Shown here in pieces: positions 1 through 8,445 of a stretch of 64,000 bases of DNA. A program made the translations under genes and the position numbers. This stretch comes from Actinokineospora sp. NBRC 105648. Its GTDB lineage: Bacteria > Actinomycetota > Actinomycetes > Mycobacteriales > Pseudonocardiaceae. Numbering within the stretch: position 1 is the stretch's first letter; each line of letters begins with the position of its first letter. The stretch is taken from contig NZ_BSTR01000009.1 in assembly GCF_030269645.1 (NCBI RefSeq), positions 124,001 through 188,000 of the forward strand. Direction: 5' to 3'. Below the pieces are notes generated by a model. The model was not told where the DNA came from and ran no database searches. It saw only the letters and a program-made list of their open reading frames with translations.

Positions 1-2
1 GG

Positions 3-431
3 CTCGTGCTCTACGTCATCGCACTCCTCTTAGCCGACATCGACTGGACAGTCGGGCGCGTGGTCTTGGCCGTGCTCGCGCCGATAGCGGGGACGGTGTT
101 CTTCGCCAGCCTTTTCGTCGCGGGCGCTACCGTGGCGTTCTGGTGGATCGAGTCCGGTGAGGTCGCCAACGCGTTCACCTACGGCGGGCGCGACTTCACC
201 TCTTACCCGTCCACGATGTACGGCGGCTGGTTCGGCGATCTGTTCACCCTGGGCATCGGATTCGGCTTCGTGGCCTACTACCCCTCCCTCGCCCTGCTCG
301 ACCACCCCGACCCGATGGGCGTGCCGAGCTGGCTGCACTGGTGCTCACCCGTCGTCGCCCTCATCGCCGCCTCCCTCGCCGCGCTGTTCTGGCGCGTGGG
401 CGTCCGCCACTACCGGAGCACCGGATCATGA
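3..431 (+). CDS. ABC-2 type exporter permease, C-terminal part (5' end outside window)
   Basis: The reading frame is open to the left edge, so the start lies outside the window and only the last 142 or so residues are visible. At least three hydrophobic stretches are visible, near the start, middle and end. The protein ends four bases into the next gene (ATGA overlap), and that gene is an ABC-2 exporter ATPase. The phrase 'ADIDWTVGRVVLAV' and the aromatic loop before the last helices fit the ABC-2 membrane family often annotated DUF990/ABC2_membrane_6. The inferred role is the membrane half of an exporter with an unknown substrate. Permease identity is likely; the subfamily is inference. Confidence 0.7.
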   Translation, partial: LVLYVIALLLADIDWTVGRVVLAVLAPIAGTVFFASLFVAGATVAFWWIESGEVANAFTYGGRDFTSYPSTMYGGWFGDLFTLGIGFGFVAYYPSLALLDHPDPMGVPSWLHWCSPVVALIAASLAALFWRVGVRHYRSTGS

Positions 432-1384
432 TCATCTCGGCCTCGGGCCTGCGCAAGGAGTTCACCGTCACCCGCAAGGCGGGCCGGTTCCGCCGGGAGC
501 GGCACGTCGTGTCCGCTGTGGACGGCGTCGACTTGCGAGTGGAGCGCGGCGAGCTGTTGGGCTACATCGGCCCCAACGGCGCAGGTAAGTCCACCACCCT
601 CAAGATGCTCACCGGCGTTCTCACACCAAGCGGCGGAGAGGTGACGGTGTGCGGTATCGAGCCGGTAGCCAAACGCACCACTCTTGCCCGCCGCATCGGA
701 GTGGTGTTCGGCCAGCGCTCACAGCTGTGGTGGGATCTACCGCTGGGGGAGTCGTTCTCCTTGCTGCGCCACATCTACCGCGTTCCCGCGGGGGACCACG
801 CGACACGTCTGCGCCAGTGCTCAGACCTTCTTGGTCTGGACGAGTTCATCGAGACCCCCGTCCGCCAGCTGTCTCTAGGCCAACGAATGCGCGGCGAACT
901 CACCGCCGCCCTCTTGCACGGTCCCGAGGTCTTGTTCCTAGACGAGCCCACCATCGGTCTGGACGTCTTGAGCAAACAAGCCGTACGCGGCTTCTTGGCC
1001 GAACTCGACGCTCGCGGTGACACGACTGTCGTGCTCACCACCCACGACCTCGCCGACATCGAAAAACTCTGCCGCAGACTGGTTGTCATCGACCACGGCC
1101 GAGTCGTGCACGACGGCACCCTCGACGAACTGCACGCCCGCTACCGCTCCCGCCGCACGATCGTCGCCGACCTGGACACCCCCTGGCCCCCGAACCTGAA
1201 GATCCCCGGCGCCGAGGTGACCACCGTCGAGGCCGACGGCCGCCGGGTCACCCTCGCCCTGGACGGACTCGCCGCAGGCCAAGTGGTCGCCGCCCTCGCC
1301 CAAGCCGTGGCCCTGCGCGACCTGTCGGTCCAAGAACCACAGATCGAGGACGTAATCGCCCGCCTCTACCGCGACGCGGACTGA
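428..1384 (+). CDS. ABC-2 exporter ATP-binding protein
   Basis: A 318-residue ATPase. The ATG at 428 overlaps the permease stop (ATGA), so the two genes are translationally coupled. Walker A GPNGAGKST is at about residues 48-56, the signature LSLGQ at 148-152, Walker B VLFLDEP at 168-174, and the H-loop TTHD near 204-207. The extended N-terminus before Walker A and about 90 residues after the H-loop fit the YadG-like/DUF990-associated ATPases that pair with ABC-2 permeases. It energises export by the neighbouring permease; the substrate is unknown. Its last 19 bases overlap the convergent psuG gene. Confidence 0.9.
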   Translation: MIISASGLRKEFTVTRKAGRFRRERHVVSAVDGVDLRVERGELLGYIGPNGAGKSTTLKMLTGVLTPSGGEVTVCGIEPVAKRTTLARRIGVVFGQRSQLWWDLPLGESFSLLRHIYRVPAGDHATRLRQCSDLLGLDEFIETPVRQLSLGQRMRGELTAALLHGPEVLFLDEPTIGLDVLSKQAVRGFLAELDARGDTTVVLTTHDLADIEKLCRRLVVIDHGRVVHDGTLDELHARYRSRRTIVADLDTPWPPNLKIPGAEVTTVEADGRRVTLALDGLAAGQVVAALAQAVALRDLSVQEPQIEDVIARLYRDAD

Positions 1385-2298
1385 GCCAGCGCCACCGCGA
1401 CCTCCGCGGCAACCCGCGCGTTGTCGGCCACCAGCTCGGTATTGGCCGTCAGACTCGCCCCACCGCTGCCTTCATGAAAGTGCGCCAACAGCGCGGGCGT
1501 GACGTCCTTGCCCCGGATGTCCCGCTCCCGCACCATCTCCATGCCCTCGCGCAACAGCCGGTCGTGCAGCTCGACATCGAGCTCGAACTCCACCGGCACC
1601 GGATTGACCAACAACACCCCAGCCCCACCGGGCACCTCCCGGTGCGCGGCCACAACCGCCGCCGCCGCCACGGCGGAATCCACCCGCCACGGCACCGAAT
1701 GGGCCGACCCACGCAGGTAGAAGCCGGGAAAGGAATCGGTCCCAAACCCGATCACCGGCACCGACCGAGTCTCCAACACCTCAACCGTCGCCGCGATGTC
1801 CAAGATCGACTTAACCCCGGAGCACACCACCACAACCGGCGTCTGAGACAGCACATCAAGGTCGGCCGACACATCCCACGAAGCCGCCCCGACAGGCGCA
1901 GCCAAGTGCACCCCACCCAACCCGCCAGTCGCGAAAACCCCAACCCCGGCCTGATGAGCGAGCGTGGCAGTACTGGCCACCGTCGTCGCCCCATCACACC
2001 CCAGCGCGTACGCAGCCCCAAGATCACGCCGCGACAGCTTCGCGAACCCCGCCCCAGGTGCACACAACCTGGCCAACTCATCCGCCCCGAGCCCGATCCG
2101 AGCAACACCGTCGAGCACCGCAATCGTCGCCGGCACCGCACCTGCCGCCCGCACGACCCGCTCCAACCGCAACCCAACCTCAAGATTGCGCCCCGGCGGC
2201 AACCCGTGCGCCAACAACGTGCTCTCCAACGCCACCACGCCCCGCCCCTCAGCCAGCGCGTCGGCAACCTCTTCAGCGACCTTCAGATGTCCACTCAC
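1366..2298 (-). CDS. psuG: pseudouridine-5'-phosphate glycosidase
   Basis: About 310 residues from a GTG start (VSGHLKVAEEVADALAEG), the usual PsuG length; a longer in-frame extension upstream is glycine-rich and unlikely. Family features are visible: VALESTLLAHGLP near the N-terminus, the DGVARIGL segment, KLSRRDLG, the glycine-rich FATGGLGGVH, and the C-terminal NPVPVEFELD. PsuG reversibly splits pseudouridine 5'-phosphate into uracil and ribose 5-phosphate in the cytosol. The usual partner kinase psuK is not adjacent. The gene is convergent with the ABC ATPase and overlaps its 3' end by 19 bases. Confidence 0.9.
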   Translation of the reverse strand: MSGHLKVAEEVADALAEGRGVVALESTLLAHGLPPGRNLEVGLRLERVVRAAGAVPATIAVLDGVARIGLGADELARLCAPGAGFAKLSRRDLGAAYALGCDGATTVASTATLAHQAGVGVFATGGLGGVHLAAPVGAASWDVSADLDVLSQTPVVVVCSGVKSILDIAATVEVLETRSVPVIGFGTDSFPGFYLRGSAHSVPWRVDSAVAAAAVVAAHREVPGGAGVLLVNPVPVEFELDVELHDRLLREGMEMVRERDIRGKDVTPALLAHFHEGSGGASLTANTELVADNARVAAEVAVALAQSASR

Positions 2299-2502
2299 GC
2301 ACGCATCATGCCCACCCACCACCACCCGCGCGAACCCACCATGAAGCAACGGAGGAAATCCCGCCCCACCCACCAAACCGCAATAGCAGAGCCCGGCCCT
2401 ACCACCCATCCACCCACCAGCCGAACCTGAAGGCCGCCCCCACCCCACCCCACCCACCCACCAAGACCGCAGCGGATAGGCCGCCCCGGCTGGAACGCAA
2501 GG

Positions 2503-2690
2503 CCCGCTACGGATGCTCGATCTAGTGGACTCGCTTCGTGTGGGGGGAGAGCACCGCTAAACTCGCCTGTGGTGGGGAATGCCCTTCACCCGCCCTTTTT
2601 TCGCCACCGCGGTGCTCTAGGGGCCCCGCGCGAAGCGAGTTCACTAGATCGAGCCCATGCTTGTAACCCGGGCAACGAAGACGGCAGCGC
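2503..2690. repeat. Palindromic element A (copy of element C, inverted)
   Basis: This fills most of the 458-base gap between psuG and the Spo0M-like gene. Arms of about 45 bases begin GCTCGATCTAGTG and face each other at 2515-2557 and 2608-2654. They enclose a core with GTGGTGGGG and CCCTTCACCC. The whole element, including flanks on both sides of the arms (CCGCTACGGATGCT on the left, CGGGCAACGAAGACGGC on the right), reappears in inverse orientation at 59018-59206 with scattered substitutions. No reading frame is convincing in it. It could act as a bidirectional terminator, a structured RNA or a miniature mobile element. Confidence 0.85.
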
Positions 2691-2756
2691 TCAAGTGAGT
2701 CCTAGATGCAGCCACGCCTGAAGCCCAGGCAACCCAAGACGCAAGCAGCCAGCAGC

Positions 2757-3542
2757 TCAGTCGAAGATCCCGCGCGGCGCCGCGACCCCCCGCAGCCACC
2801 CATCAATCTGCTTCTCCCAGTTGGTCCGCCCCAACGCCGAGTACTCCACCGCGAACGTCCCCAGGAACGACTGCCCCCGTCCGCCGAGCCCGCCGCCCTT
2901 GGCCACCCGGACCTTCTTCACCACGTCCAGCACCACCTGCACGTCGGTGGGCCGGGCCAGGAACGTCACCGACACCCCCGTGAACCCGTACGCCGGCGCG
3001 GCGAAGGTGATCTCCTGGAAGAACGGCAGCTGCTGGTCCACCCCGTCGAGCCGCTGCTTGACCAGGGTCGCCGAGCGGAAGGTGCAGCCGAGCCTGCTCA
3101 GCGCGTCCAGGACCCGGTGCTGGGCGGGCAGCGGTTCGATCGGCACCCCGTCGACGTCCTGCGGGTCCACCACGGACCCGGACAGGTCCAGGTTCGTCTG
3201 CAGTCCGACCGCCATGCCGGTGAGGTGCTTGCCGAACACCGAGGTGATCGGGGTCTCCCAGGGCAGCTGCACCTCGAACGGCACCGCGATCCGCGCGCCC
3301 GCGCGCACCAGCTCGCGCCCGGCCAGGTGCACGTTCTGGAACGGCAGGTCGGCGGTGCCCTCGCCGTCGACGACCCGGGCCAGCAGGGTCACCCCGAGGG
3401 ACTCGACCTCCTGGTCGACCTGCCCGCCGAGCAGCTGCACCTCACCGTGCAGCACCCCGCCGGGACGGACTGTCCGGTCGAGCAGCCGCGCGTCGACCTT
3501 GGCGCCACCCGCGCCGAAACTGGCCAGGACCTTCTGGAACAT
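2757..3542 (-). CDS. Spo0M-like sporulation-control protein
   Basis: A 261-residue protein starting at the ATG of MFQKVLASFGAGGAKVD; upstream in-frame residues look like intergenic sequence. The length and the layout match the SpoOM family: an N-terminal arrestin-like beta domain with 'RPGGVLHGEVQLLGG', then 'FEVQLPWETPITSVFG' and the C-terminal 'EYSALGRTNWEKQIDGWL'. In Bacillus Spo0M modulates sporulation; in actinomycetes the family is widespread and its role is unclear. It is probably cytosolic. It is transcribed divergently from the DUF3039 gene, with only 57 bases between the two starts. Confidence 0.85.
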   Translation of the reverse strand: MFQKVLASFGAGGAKVDARLLDRTVRPGGVLHGEVQLLGGQVDQEVESLGVTLLARVVDGEGTADLPFQNVHLAGRELVRAGARIAVPFEVQLPWETPITSVFGKHLTGMAVGLQTNLDLSGSVVDPQDVDGVPIEPLPAQHRVLDALSRLGCTFRSATLVKQRLDGVDQQLPFFQEITFAAPAYGFTGVSVTFLARPTDVQVVLDVVKKVRVAKGGGLGGRGQSFLGTFAVEYSALGRTNWEKQIDGWLRGVAAPRGIFD

Positions 3543-3599
3543 GGCGCGCATCCTGCCGGCAAGGGGGATCGTCCGCGCCGTTTGTTGCAGAATGGTGTG

Positions 3600-3842
3600 G
3601 TGAGCGCACCGACCCAGACTCTGCCGGAACTCGACACCCGGCCCGAGGGCACCGAGACCACGGGTGACGACACCCCGAAGATGTTCCACTACGTGCGGAA
3701 GAACAAGATCGCCGAGAGCGCTGTCATGGGCAACATGGTGGTCGCGCTCTGCGGCGAGGTCTTCCCGGTGACCAAGTCCCCCAAGCCGGGGTCCCCGGTC
3801 TGCCCCGACTGCAAGAAGATCTACGAATCCATGAAGGACTGA
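3600..3842 (+). CDS. DUF3039 family small protein
   Basis: An 80-residue protein from GTG at 3600 (an alternative GTG lies three bases earlier). The C-terminal half carries the conserved block HYVRKNKI...VALCGEVFPVTKSPKPGSPVCPDCKKIYESM. One cysteine (ALCG) and a CPDC pair suggest a small metal-binding fold. The N-terminus is acidic and probably disordered. The function of DUF3039 is unknown. A strong hairpin follows directly, so the gene is probably monocistronic. Confidence 0.85.
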   Translation: MSAPTQTLPELDTRPEGTETTGDDTPKMFHYVRKNKIAESAVMGNMVVALCGEVFPVTKSPKPGSPVCPDCKKIYESMKD

Positions 3843-3852
3843 GACGCGCGAA

Positions 3853-3881
3853 GGGCCACCCCGCGCGCGGCGGGGTGGCCC
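3853..3881. terminator. Hairpin terminator between convergent genes
   Basis: Perfect 12-base arms GGGCCACCCCGC and GCGGGGTGGCCC are separated by five bases. The hairpin lies 11 bases after the DUF3039 stop and 17 bases from the stop of the convergent RND gene, so it can serve both. It has no clear U-tract, which is common in high-GC actinobacteria. Confidence 0.75.
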
Positions 3882-3897
3882 TCGTCCCGGTCGGGCG

Positions 3898-6800
3898 CTA
3901 GACCGGCTGCAGCTCCGGCTCCTCGACCGGCACCGCGCCGCGCTTGGCCGCCCGCTTGGCGCGGCGGCGCTCCTTGGAGTTCTCCACCATGGTGTAGAGC
4001 GTCGGCACCAGCACCAGGGTCAGCAGCGTCGAGCTGATCAGCCCGCCGATGACCACCAGCGCCAGCGGCTGGCCGATGAACGAGCCCTGCCCGGTGAACC
4101 CGAGCGCCATCGGCAGCAGCGCGAAGATCGTCGCCGCCGCGGTCATCAGGATCGGCCGCAACCGCCTGCGGCCGCCCTCCACGACCGCCTCCCGCACGCC
4201 CATCCCCTCGGCCCGGTACTGGTTGACCAGGTCGATGAGCACGATCGCGTTGGTCACCACGATGCCCACCAGCATCAGCATGCCGATCAGCGCGGGCAGG
4301 CCGAGCGGCGTGCCGGTGAGCAGCAGCAGCCCGATCGCGCCGGTCGCCGCGAACGGGATCGACACCAGCAGGATCAGCGGCTGCACCAGGCTGCGGAAGG
4401 TCGCCACCATGATCAGGAAGACGATGGCGATCGCGGCCAGCATGGCCAGCCCGAGGTCGCCGAAGGTGTCCGCCTGGTCGGCGCTGACGCCGCCGATGGC
4501 GTAGCTCGCGCCGCCGGTCAGCGTCAGCTTGCCGAGCCTGCCGGTCAGGTCCTTGGTGACCGCGCCGAGGTCGCTGCCGGTGGCCTTGGCCGAGACGGTG
4601 GTGCCCCGGTTGCCGTCGGTGCGGTTGACCTGGGTGGGCCCGTCGACGGTGGTCACCTTCGCCACCTCGCCCAGGGTGACCCGGCCGGGCAGCGGCAGCG
4701 CCTTGAGCGCCGCCACGTCCGCGGGCGCGGTGCCCGTGCGCAGCACGACCTGCTGCCGGGTACCGCCGATGGGCAGCTCGGCGACCTGGGTGCCGCGGAT
4801 GGCCTGGGTGGCCAGCTGGCTGATCGTCTGGGTGCTCAGCCCGCGCGCCGCGGCGGCTTGCTGGTCGACCACGACCTCCACCCGCGGCGAGCTCTTGGCC
4901 AGGTCGCTGGTCGCCTCGGTGAGCCCGGGCGTGCCCGCGACGGTGTCCTGCACCAGCTTGGTCGCCGCGGCCAGGGCGGCCGCGTCCGGTGCGAACACGT
5001 CGACCTCGACCGCGTCGGAGGAGAACCCGGAGGCCTCGGCACCGATCTTGACCACCCCGGTGCCCGGCACCCCGGCCAGCCGGTCCTTGATCTTCTTCGT
5101 CAGCGCGTCCTTGTCCGTGCCCTCCTTGACGGTGGCGTTGACCTTGGTGTTCGCATCGCCCGACATGCCGAAGGCGGCGAGGCTGTCGTCGCTGCCCACG
5201 GTGGTCTGGAACACGGTGATCTCGTCGAGGTCGGCGAGCACGCCCTCGAGCTTCTCGGCCGCCTCGTCCCGGGTCGCCAGGCTGGTCCCCGGCGGCAGCT
5301 CCTGCGAGAGCTGCACGGCGGTGCCCTGGTCGTCGTCGATGAAGTTGGTCTTCAGGCCGCCGGCCAGCACGAGCGTGCCGCCGAAGATCAGCACCGCCAG
5401 GAACAGGGTCAGCCAGCGCCGGGTGGTGGCGAACCGCAGCACCGGCAGGTAGGCCCGCTGCAGCGGGCTGCGCCGCTCCTTCGCCAGCGCCGCCGCGCGC
5501 ACCGCCTCGGCCTCGGCCGGGTCGGCGGGGGTCGCGGGCGGCTTGAGGAACCAGTACGCCAGCACCGGCACGATGGTCAGCGACACCAGCAGCGAGGCCA
5601 GCAGGGCCACCGTGACAGTGATCGAGAACGGCCCGAACAGCTCACCGGCGATCCCGCCGACGAACGCGATCGGCAGGAACACCGCGACGGTGGTCAGCGT
5701 CGACGCGGTCACCGCGCCCGCCACCTCCCGGGTGCCCTCGAGCACCGCGCGCTGCTTGTCCTCGCCGTAACCGAGGTGGCGCTTGATGTTCTCCAGCACC
5801 ACGATCGAGTCGTCCACCACCCGGCCGATCGCGATGGTCAGCGCGCCCAGGGTGAGCAGGTTCAGCGACAGGTCGCCGGTCCACAGCGCCAGCAGCGCGA
5901 CCAGCACCGACAGCGGGATGGACACCGCGGTGACGATCGTGGAGCGCACCGAGAGCAGGAACAGCAGGATCACCAGCACCGCGAAGCCGAGGCCGAGCAG
6001 GCCCTCCGTGGTCAGCCCGCCGATCGCCTTCTCCACCTCGGGGCCCTGGTCGAACACCACGGTCAAGTCGGTGTCGGCCGCCTTCTCCAGGGCGGGGACC
6101 TTGTCCGCGACGGCCTTGGAGATCTCGACCGCGTTGCCGTCGCGGGTCATGGTGACCATGACGCCCAGCGTCGGCTTGCCGTCGGTCCGGGTGATCACCT
6201 GGCTGGGCGCCAGCCCCGGCTCCACCTGGGCCACATCGCCCAGCCGCACCGGCCTCGCGCCCGGCAGCACCAGCGCGCGCAGGTCGTCGACGGAGTTCAG
6301 CGGGCCGCCGACCTGCACCGCCAGCGACTTGCCGTCCTCGGTCACCCCGCCCGCGGGCACCGGCGTGCCCGCCGAGGCCAGCACCCCTGCCAGTGCCTGC
6401 GGGTCGACCCCGGCCGCGCCGAGCTTGGCGTAGTCCACGGTCACGTTCACCTGGGGCGAGCGGGTGCCGGTCAGCGACACGTCGCGGACCCCGGTGATGC
6501 CGCGCAGCGCGGGCACGACCTCGGTGTTGAGCCTGCCCGCGGCGGCCACCTCGTCGGTGCCCGAGGTCGCGGCGAGCACCACGACCGGGATCTGGTCGGT
6601 GCTGCCCTGCAGGACCGTCGGCTCGACGTTCTGCGGCAGCCGCGGCCGCAAGCGGTTGACCGCCTGCTGCAGCTGCCCGACGGCGGCGTCGACGTCGGTG
6701 CCGTAGACGAACTGCACCTGCACGGTGGCCGAGCCCTCGGCGGCGGTGGTGGTGATCTTCTCCACCCCGGCGACGCCGCGCAGGCTCGACTGGATCGGCT

Positions 6801-6996
6801 CGGCGACCTGGCTGTCGACGATGTCGGGCGAGGCGCCCGGGTAGGCCGCGACGACGACGGCGCCGGGCAGCTGGATGGACGGGAAGAGCTGTTGCTTGAG
6901 CGACGGCAGCGCGATGGCGCCGAAACCGATGATGAGCAGGCTGAGCAGCCCCACCAGGCTTCGGTTGCCCAGGCTGAGTCGGGCCAGCACGGACAT
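3898..6996 (-). CDS. RND (HAE1-type) efflux permease
   Basis: A 1032-residue inner-membrane transporter, the standard AcrB-like length, starting at the ATG of MSVLARLSLGNRSLVG. It has the duplicated RND layout: helix 1 at about 14-30, a large extracellular loop, helices 2-6 from about 332, helix 7 near 545, a second loop, then the last helices. The proton-relay pair VDDSIVVLEN lies at residues 394-403. 'FPSIQLPGAVVVAAYPGASPDIVDSQV' is typical of the HAE1 porter domain. No membrane-fusion or outer-membrane partner is adjacent, as expected in a monoderm. It probably exports drugs, lipids or metabolites by proton antiport; the substrate is unknown. Confidence 0.92.
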   Translation of the reverse strand: MSVLARLSLGNRSLVGLLSLLIIGFGAIALPSLKQQLFPSIQLPGAVVVAAYPGASPDIVDSQVAEPIQSSLRGVAGVEKITTTAAEGSATVQVQFVYGTDVDAAVGQLQQAVNRLRPRLPQNVEPTVLQGSTDQIPVVVLAATSGTDEVAAAGRLNTEVVPALRGITGVRDVSLTGTRSPQVNVTVDYAKLGAAGVDPQALAGVLASAGTPVPAGGVTEDGKSLAVQVGGPLNSVDDLRALVLPGARPVRLGDVAQVEPGLAPSQVITRTDGKPTLGVMVTMTRDGNAVEISKAVADKVPALEKAADTDLTVVFDQGPEVEKAIGGLTTEGLLGLGFAVLVILLFLLSVRSTIVTAVSIPLSVLVALLALWTGDLSLNLLTLGALTIAIGRVVDDSIVVLENIKRHLGYGEDKQRAVLEGTREVAGAVTASTLTTVAVFLPIAFVGGIAGELFGPFSITVTVALLASLLVSLTIVPVLAYWFLKPPATPADPAEAEAVRAAALAKERRSPLQRAYLPVLRFATTRRWLTLFLAVLIFGGTLVLAGGLKTNFIDDDQGTAVQLSQELPPGTSLATRDEAAEKLEGVLADLDEITVFQTTVGSDDSLAAFGMSGDANTKVNATVKEGTDKDALTKKIKDRLAGVPGTGVVKIGAEASGFSSDAVEVDVFAPDAAALAAATKLVQDTVAGTPGLTEATSDLAKSSPRVEVVVDQQAAAARGLSTQTISQLATQAIRGTQVAELPIGGTRQQVVLRTGTAPADVAALKALPLPGRVTLGEVAKVTTVDGPTQVNRTDGNRGTTVSAKATGSDLGAVTKDLTGRLGKLTLTGGASYAIGGVSADQADTFGDLGLAMLAAIAIVFLIMVATFRSLVQPLILLVSIPFAATGAIGLLLLTGTPLGLPALIGMLMLVGIVVTNAIVLIDLVNQYRAEGMGVREAVVEGGRRRLRPILMTAAATIFALLPMALGFTGQGSFIGQPLALVVIGGLISSTLLTLVLVPTLYTMVENSKERRRAKRAAKRGAVPVEEPELQPV

Positions 6997-7142
6997 GTGA
7001 CGTGGATCCCCTCGGTCGGACACCGGCGACCCCCGGGCGCCGTGAGGCGCCACATCGCCGGTGGAGTGGCCGAAGCCTGGCACACACGCCCTGAGACCGG
7101 ACTCAGCCCACGGTCCCGACTTAGGTCATACGAAAGGATGAT

Positions 7143-8204
7143 TCACGTGGGGCGGACGTCGGCCTGCGGTGACGCCTCGTGATCAGTGGGCGGCTCCGCT
7201 GGGCTTTCCGGGCGGTGCTCCCGGTCCTCGCTGGAGCGGATCTTCTCCGCCGCCCGCTCCATCTCCAGCCGCCGCCACCGCCTGCGCTGGCGGCGGGTCA
7301 TCTTGGCGGGCCAGAGCTCCTGGATGGCGGCGTTGAAGTAGGCGCCCATGACCACGGCCAGCCCGATGAAGAAGGCGAAGAGCAGGAACGCGATCGGGGT
7401 GGCCAGCGCGCCGTAGGTGTAGCCGGTGGTGGTGATCCAGCCGATGTAGAGCCGCAGCCCGATGCTGGAGAGCAGGAACAGCACCATCGCCAGCACCGCG
7501 CCGGGCAGGCCGCGGTGCCAGGGCAGCTTGCGCGGCAGCGCCACCTTGTAGAGCGTGGCCAGCGCGACCACCAGGATCACGCCGATCGCCGGGTAGTAGG
7601 TGATGTCCACCCAGCCGACCACCACCGGCTGCCAGGACACCGGGAAGATCTTGGGCAGCAGGTCCGGGCCGAGCGCGAGCACCGGCAGCCCGACGATCAG
7701 CAGCACCAGGCTGGCCACGTAGAGCAGCAGCGCGAAGATCCGCTGCCACACCTCGTGCCGGACCCCGTACTGACCGTGCGCCACGGTGATCGCGTCGACG
7801 AACGAGGACATCGCCGACGAGCCCGCCCACAGCGAGATCAGGAAGCCCACCGAGACGATCTCGCCGCGACCGACGGTGAGGATGTCGGAGACCGTGGGCT
7901 GGATGATCTGCGTCACCACGTTCTCGCTGAACGCCTTGCGCGAGAGGTCGAGGATGTCGGCCTGGACCGCGTTGATCACGTCCTGGCCGAACCACTCGGC
8001 CACGTAGCCCAGGCTGCCCAGCAGGCCCAGCAGCAGTGGCGGCAGCGAGAGCACCTGCCAGAAGGCCGCCTCGGCGGCCTCGGAGAAGATGTTGCCCTCC
8101 CACGCCTTGGACAGGGTGCGCTTGATCAGCCGCGACGGCACCCGGCCCGTGGCTGGTCCAGGTGTGCCGTCGCGGCCTGCGTGGGGTCTGGGCTGCGCGG
8201 TCAT
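7143..8204 (-). CDS. YihY/BrkB family inner-membrane protein
   Basis: About 353 residues from the ATG of MTAQPRPHAG; another ATG 21 bases upstream (8225) is also possible. A basic N-terminal stretch is followed by about six transmembrane helices (around residues 50, 115, 155, 190, 235 and 270) and a charged tail RRQRRRWRRLEMERAAEK. The diagnostic segment 'FWQVLSLPPLLLGLLGSLGYV' and 'LWAGSSAMSSFVDAIT' match YihY/BrkB proteins, once called ribonuclease BN. The molecular role is not established. Its start region faces the divergent helicase gene. Confidence 0.88.
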   Translation of the reverse strand: MTAQPRPHAGRDGTPGPATGRVPSRLIKRTLSKAWEGNIFSEAAEAAFWQVLSLPPLLLGLLGSLGYVAEWFGQDVINAVQADILDLSRKAFSENVVTQIIQPTVSDILTVGRGEIVSVGFLISLWAGSSAMSSFVDAITVAHGQYGVRHEVWQRIFALLLYVASLVLLIVGLPVLALGPDLLPKIFPVSWQPVVVGWVDITYYPAIGVILVVALATLYKVALPRKLPWHRGLPGAVLAMVLFLLSSIGLRLYIGWITTTGYTYGALATPIAFLLFAFFIGLAVVMGAYFNAAIQELWPAKMTRRQRRRWRRLEMERAAEKIRSSEDREHRPESPAEPPTDHEASPQADVRPT

Positions 8205-8445
8205 ACCTGGACAAGCATGGTCCATCCCAGCGGGATCGGCTCAACCGTCGGGTGTGATCCGACCCGGCGTGTCGCGGCTCGCGGCGATCTTGGCCGGGCG
8301 GGCGGTAGTCTCACGGACGCCCTCCACCGGGTCCGTACTCGCCGCGCACCGTCCGCCCGGCGGGAGCCGCTGGGGGCATCACCATGTCGGCGATCGTGCT
8401 TCGCCGATCGACGTGTTCGCGAGCCGAGAGGAGCTGGGGCATCCC

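Noticed and set aside
2706-3599. Upstream in-frame extension of the DUF3039 gene (would give 378 residues)
   Set aside because: The extension is antisense to the Spo0M-like gene and compositionally non-coding; the conserved part is only the last 80 residues.
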